Both the position numbers and the translations under genes were made by a program. Of a stretch of 64,000 nucleotides of DNA, positions 59,746-64,000 are shown piece by piece. A model generated the notes under the pieces. It had not been told where the DNA came from. It worked only from the letters and a program-made list of their open reading frames with translations, and made no database searches. Source of the DNA: Gyromitra esculenta. Taxonomy: Eukaryota > Ascomycota > Pezizomycetes > Pezizales > Discinaceae. The first letter of the stretch is position 1; each line of letters starts with the position of its first letter. The stretch is taken from the NCBI GenBank assembly GCA_038503075.1, contig JBCAML010000020.1, positions 62,001 to 126,000 of the forward strand. The letters are read 5' to 3'.

Positions 59746-60909
59746 ATGTCTACATCATCTGCGACGATCATAGGCAATTGCCATTGCCGAGCAACAGGCT
59801 ACACCATTTCCCTCCCTGAAGGAGAAACTGTTCCCCTCGAAGGAACCTACGACCATTCCACGGATCTCCGTCTCGCTATTGGCTTCCATTGCGTTTTCCT
59901 CGCTTCCGTTCCATCTCAGTACTTTACTTCGACAGAAGACGACGGTTCTGCAAAACTCGCGACTTATAAGGTTTCCACCTCCAAGACTCTATACTTTTGC
60001 GAAAGATGCGGGGCAACTCTGTTTACTAAGAGTGAGCTCGATAAGAGAAGGGTGGAGATACTAGCTCCCACCATCGATATTTCTGCTTCCACGCTGGGCT
60101 CGGGGCACGGTGGTAAAACCGCTATACCTAGTCTGGGGGATTTGGTGGTGCCGAGAAGACACATCTTCCTTGAGGAGACTTTCCGTGGTGGCGTTTCAAG
60201 GTATATGGATGATGGCCTACAGAGGTTCGCGCGTGGTATTGACGGAAAACTCTGGGAGCCGGAAGAACAAGGCGATGAAAAGGCAGGCGAGGGGAAATAT
60301 AGTAACGTGCTAGAGGGAGGCTGCCATTGCGGTGGCGTAAAATTCCACATCAACCGCGCAGACGAGAACTATAAGGAGGATGCAATCCTGAAGGAATGGG
60401 TAAAACCGTAAATATGCCCGGTGTCAGAGTTGCTGTATGACGTATTGCTAACTAGCTTCTTTGGCAGAGGGAGGAGATTTTGTGCGAGTTATTGCTTCTG
60501 CCACTCCTGTCGAGTGGTTTCCGGCGCTCCCTTTTGGGTCTGGGCATTCGTTCCCCTTAAGCAGATCCATTTCATCACCGACGATACCTACCTCCGTGTT
60601 TACGACTCGTTCAAGGATTCTTCTAGGAGCGTCACACGACGCTTCTGTGGGCGCTGTGGCTGCCACTTCTTCTTTACTAGCAGTTCCGCGGACGGGGAGA
60701 TGTGGGATGTTGCTATTGCAACGCTCGACCAGCGAGCCTCAGAGGAGGATTGGTTCGTGTGGAAATACGACCCCGAGCTCGAGGATACACAGGTAGATCG
60801 GTATATAGATTCATGGAAAGAGGGACGGATGGGATTTGAAAACTTTGGGAGGGAGCACCATTGCCAGCTAGTCGATGAAGTGACAAGAGGGTTAAAAAAG
60901 AACTTGTGA
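59746..60909 (+). CDS. Double GFA-domain (Mss4-like) zinc protein
   Basis: Two exons, 59746-60407 and 60468-60909, give 367 residues. The start MSTSSATIIG was chosen because it directly precedes the first zinc motif NCHCRATGY; the frame extends upstream without another ATG. Domain 1 has C-x-C (CHCRATG) and FCERCGATLF. Domain 2 has CHCGGVKF, YCFCHSCRVVSGAPFWVWAF (joined over the intron) and FCGRCGCHFFF. These are the paired zinc ligands of the glutathione-dependent formaldehyde-activating (GFA) family, present twice as in many fungal members. Fungal relatives are mostly of unknown function, so formaldehyde chemistry is not certain here. No signal peptide, so it is probably cytosolic. Confidence 0.9.
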
Positions 60910-61629
60910 GGTAGCGTAGGGTGTACTCATGGCATTTAAAGGCGACGGAATTAAATTAAATACGAGCTTCGAGCTGTTGTAGATAGAGAACATTTGGGCT
61001 CGACATCAGATCCTCTGATTCAAACCCCCCAGAACCAACACATCATCAGCAATCACTCGAACATATACCTGATAGTAATGCGCGCTTATTTGATTAGATG
61101 ACGTTGTATGGTTTCAAAACTACGAACCAATCGCGAAGTAGAGTTGGATTAGATTAGATCAATTCCAACTAACTCCTTGACGAAACTAGCCCACGCAACA
61201 AGTAAAGAGCAACGGCGCAGGGACGGATCATAAAAACTGTAAGTAGAGATCTCGAGTCACAACATATCCAGCACGATGCTAGTTTCTAGGACTATTTCGA
61301 GTAAATTATTCCCAATAGGTTTCTCAGCCTTTCATAGATGCTTTGGCAATCCATGGCAAGTATCTGACGGATTTCTATCGCGGAAGAACACAAAAACTAG
61401 CTATTGTACATGTAGGCTCTTTGATAACCCAGTGAAATGCTGTACGGTATATTCTGTCGATAATATTATATATGCGCGATCTGGTATCTAACGTGTAAGA
61501 ACGCCGGTGTATGCCTCCCCCTTCATATACTACCCTCCCCCCCCTCCCCCCAACCCTAAAAGCGGAAAGAAAACAAAAACAAAAGAAAAAACAAAAGCAA
61601 GAATAGCACCGCCCCCCCCAAGTATTCGT
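60910..61629. other. Convergent intergenic region, no gene seen
   Basis: It lies between the ends of the GFA gene (+) and the S28 peptidase gene (-). It contains C and A runs near 61535-61620 and only short frames. Confidence 0.5.
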
Positions 61630-63880
61630 TTAGATAACTGAATATACAACCAAAGATATCAACATTGAATAGAAAACACTCTGGATAGAAATCATGTTAC
61701 TCGCAGCCGCACTCTTCTTTGTGGTAGTCGAGTTTGAGCCGGTAGCGCCGCCGGCGCCACCATTTGAAACGTCGGACGGGGTTATTGTCGAGTTGTTGGA
61801 GATGGTATGCTGCTTGAAAGCCGGGAGCCAGCTATTCAACGCACTGATAAAGAGAGTGTGCGCAGTGTTTGCGCTTGTCTGAGTGTCGGTAGAACCGCTC
61901 GGGACGATCGACGTAGTGTTCTTTAGCTTAGCGACATTGCCCAAGTCGGGGCAGTGGAATCCGCCTTGAACAACATAGCCGAAAAACTTGTTGTCTCCGG
62001 GGGCTTGCCCGTTTGCGGGGATATCGGTGGTTGCCTGCCGCTTGGGCGAGTTGTCTTCGATGGAATGGAGCGTGACAGCCCGCCAGGGATCGAGCTCGCC
62101 GTCGTTGAACATGACGTTCGAGGGAGACATGTTCCATCCTTTGTATTTCTTGTCGATGGGTGCGAGATTGGGCCCGTCGGCGACTGTGTTGCCAAAGTAG
62201 TTGACACAATCCTTCACCCAGTTATCGACGGACTCGATCTTGGGCAAGAGGCTGGATGGACGAGATGAATTCGTGACCTGGAAAGCGCCTATTACGAACG
62301 GAGGTAAGAAACCAGCACCACCCCCCAAAAAAAATCGCGGGGAACAAGCAGAGCCGGATAGATATACTTACCAAATTCGGAGCAGACCTGATACATCCAG
62401 GAATATTGCGTTATGGCTGCTTGACATGTTACCTGATCAGAGGCACAGTCGTATTGACCAGAATTGGCAGTCGTCGCTCCTGGGGGCGGGTAGTCCGAAG
62501 GCGTCAGAACATCGCCCCAGACAAGTGCGAGAACCGTAGCATACGTCGAAACGGCGGTAGGCGTATCGTAGTCCGAGAATATGCCTGAAGAGGATTGAAT
62601 AGTTGCAAGACTGCTGGTGCGGCCTGAGGCCCGGATCTGCAAGGTATCGCAGAATAACCCAAGGTAGCCATCCATACCAACGTACTGATTAAAAAAAAAG
62701 GTTAGCAAGAGCATTTCTAGGGGAGTTGCCATTTGGAACACTCTTTTCCATACCTGAAAGTCCTGAAACATAACCTGGATGGCAGCCCGCACGTTTGTCA
62801 TCCTGTTTTCCCACGTATTATTCGCACCTGGGAGATCATCGAAATGGAAATATCTGTACAGCGGGGCACTCTTTGGGCCGGTAATACTGTTCATGAAGCT
62901 GTCGATCGCAGTCGCGTTCTGGTTGGTGAAAGCGTCATCGATATATGCAGCGATAGCGCGCATGTCAGACGAACAGTTGGCGTATCCGCTGTTCTCCATG
63001 GTGTTTTCAATGACGCGGTAGTACTGCCAGAAGTTCTCTTGAAGCTCGACTACAGCAGATGATGCGAGACTGGCGTGGAAAATTTCCGGGTTCCGGATAC
63101 GCATCCAAGCCGCTCTGGCACCGGGGTAAGAACCACCTAACGAATATCAAGTCAGTTACATTTATCGCGAACTCAGCGCAACGCAAGGACCTTACCAACG
63201 AACACCCAAGGAACATTTCCAGGCTTCAGATCCACATTAGGCAATCCATCATAAGAAAATCCCCGTGCGAAAACAGCGACATCCTCGAGTGCCTGTTCGA
63301 TGGTATGGTACTGCAGATATTTCTCCAGCTGGGCGGGCAGGAATTGCATATCCGCGGTCATGTTGGGCATTGACGATCCGTAAAAGCGATGCTCCCAGAG
63401 AATCAGTAGCCTAGAAGACCCAAATCAATACCCGCCAATCATTGCCAGGGACTATTCCAGCCACAAACCCATTGAATGTTTCCGCAAGCGAACCGGATGC
63501 ACCTTCCCGCAGGTACTGGTCCATTCCTTCAGCAGATGCCTCTCCATTATCGATAACTATATTCCCGAGTAAGCGCTGTAAAACATCGTACTGCATGATT
63601 CAAACATACAGAAAACCGGCCCTCCGGTTTGGTAATAGTAATCATCAACCCAGTACCGGTTAAGGAACGTCTCGGAGTTGGCGTCAAGATGGTTTACCGG
63701 CATTTCGACATATTGTAGAACTGGGCCTGTATCATAGCTGCTGGTGCGGACAGGTCTAATGTAATTCTTGTTGACAAGCCTGCTAAGCTCCGGGGTGGTT
63801 AGCCTGGGCGATGGACCTGAGGCTAATACTGTCAGGCCCAGGTGAGCCAGTGCTGCGAGGAAAGAGATTTTCGAGAACAT
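61630..63880 (-). CDS. Secreted S28-family serine peptidase with GPI-type tail
   Basis: Six exons (minus), 63880-63610, 63556-63469, 63410-63196, 63136-62754, 62684-62372 and 62288-61630, give 642 residues. Residues 1-21 are a signal peptide (MFSKISFLAALAHLGLTVLA). Landmarks in order are GGPVFFIDNGEASAEG (across the first junction), LLILWEHRFYGSSMP, PWVFVGGSYPGARAAW with nucleophile Ser194, NDGELDPWRAV with Asp490, and VVQGGFHCPDL with His535. These form the catalytic set of the serine carboxypeptidase/Pro-X peptidase family S28, which cuts proline-containing peptides outside the cell. About 100 Ser/Thr/Asn-rich residues follow, then a hydrophobic end (SVFYSMLISLVVYSVI) of the kind that directs GPI anchoring. 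Exon joins were chosen by GT/AG signals and family motifs. Confidence 0.92.
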
Positions 63881-63931
63881 TGCGATGACGGGCCCAAACT
63901 AGTAGTCCATCACCAAAGGGAGGGACACAGG

Positions 63932-63940
63932 ACATATATA
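63932..63940 (-). promoter_or_regulatory. TATA box of the S28 peptidase gene
   Basis: A TATATA stretch (TTTATATATG on the minus strand) lies about 55 bases upstream of the ATG at 63880. Confidence 0.45.
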
Positions 63941-64000
63941 AACGCTCTGTGTTGGGGGGGGCGCGGCTATTGGTGAGGCCGGGCATGATCGAAGTATTGT

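Overview
The window looks like nuclear DNA from a filamentous ascomycete. The genes carry many short introns (about 50-95 nt, GTRNGT-like donors, CTRAC-like branch sites, NAG acceptors). The protein families are typically fungal: a cellulose-binding CBM1 module on a secreted esterase, NACHT-ankyrin receptors, MARVEL and GFA proteins, Cys-rich secreted proteins and an S28 peptidase with a GPI-type tail. Long, AT-richer, gene-poor stretches full of small TA-flanked inverted-repeat elements point to a transposon-rich genome. A Pezizomycetes-type species is possible, but that is a guess.

Layout. 1-7.3 kb is gene-poor: a decayed coding relic at the left edge, a 2.1 kb inverted-repeat element and a 0.24 kb MITE. 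7.3-22.2 kb is a gene island: a secreted CE1/CBM1 esterase (+), a Cys-rich secreted protein broken by one in-frame TAG (-), an amidohydrolase (+), an intact relative of the Cys-rich protein (+), a small two-exon gene (-), a proline-rich nuclear-type protein (+), a hemerythrin-like protein (-), a DJ-1/PfpI protein (-), a SAM methyltransferase (-) and a small zinc-finger protein (-). 22.2-49.5 kb is nearly empty. It holds MITE-like elements, microsatellites and two genes of an unrecognised family sharing an exact C-x-C-x12-C-x2-C spacing. A second island runs from 49.5 to 63.9 kb: a MARVEL membrane protein, a 12-exon NACHT/ankyrin NLR-like gene, a cluster of MITEs, a double GFA-domain protein and a secreted S28 serine peptidase.

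How they fit. The secreted set (CE1-CBM1 esterase, two Cys-rich proteins, S28 peptidase) suggests growth in or on plant material. The NLR-like gene probably acts in non-self recognition. No complete biosynthetic cluster is visible, although the methyltransferase resembles those of fungal natural-product clusters. Exon structures were read by hand from reading frame, splice signals and family conservation. Total lengths of the spliced genes divide by three. Starts are least certain for the NLR gene and for the two unrecognised Cys-motif genes.
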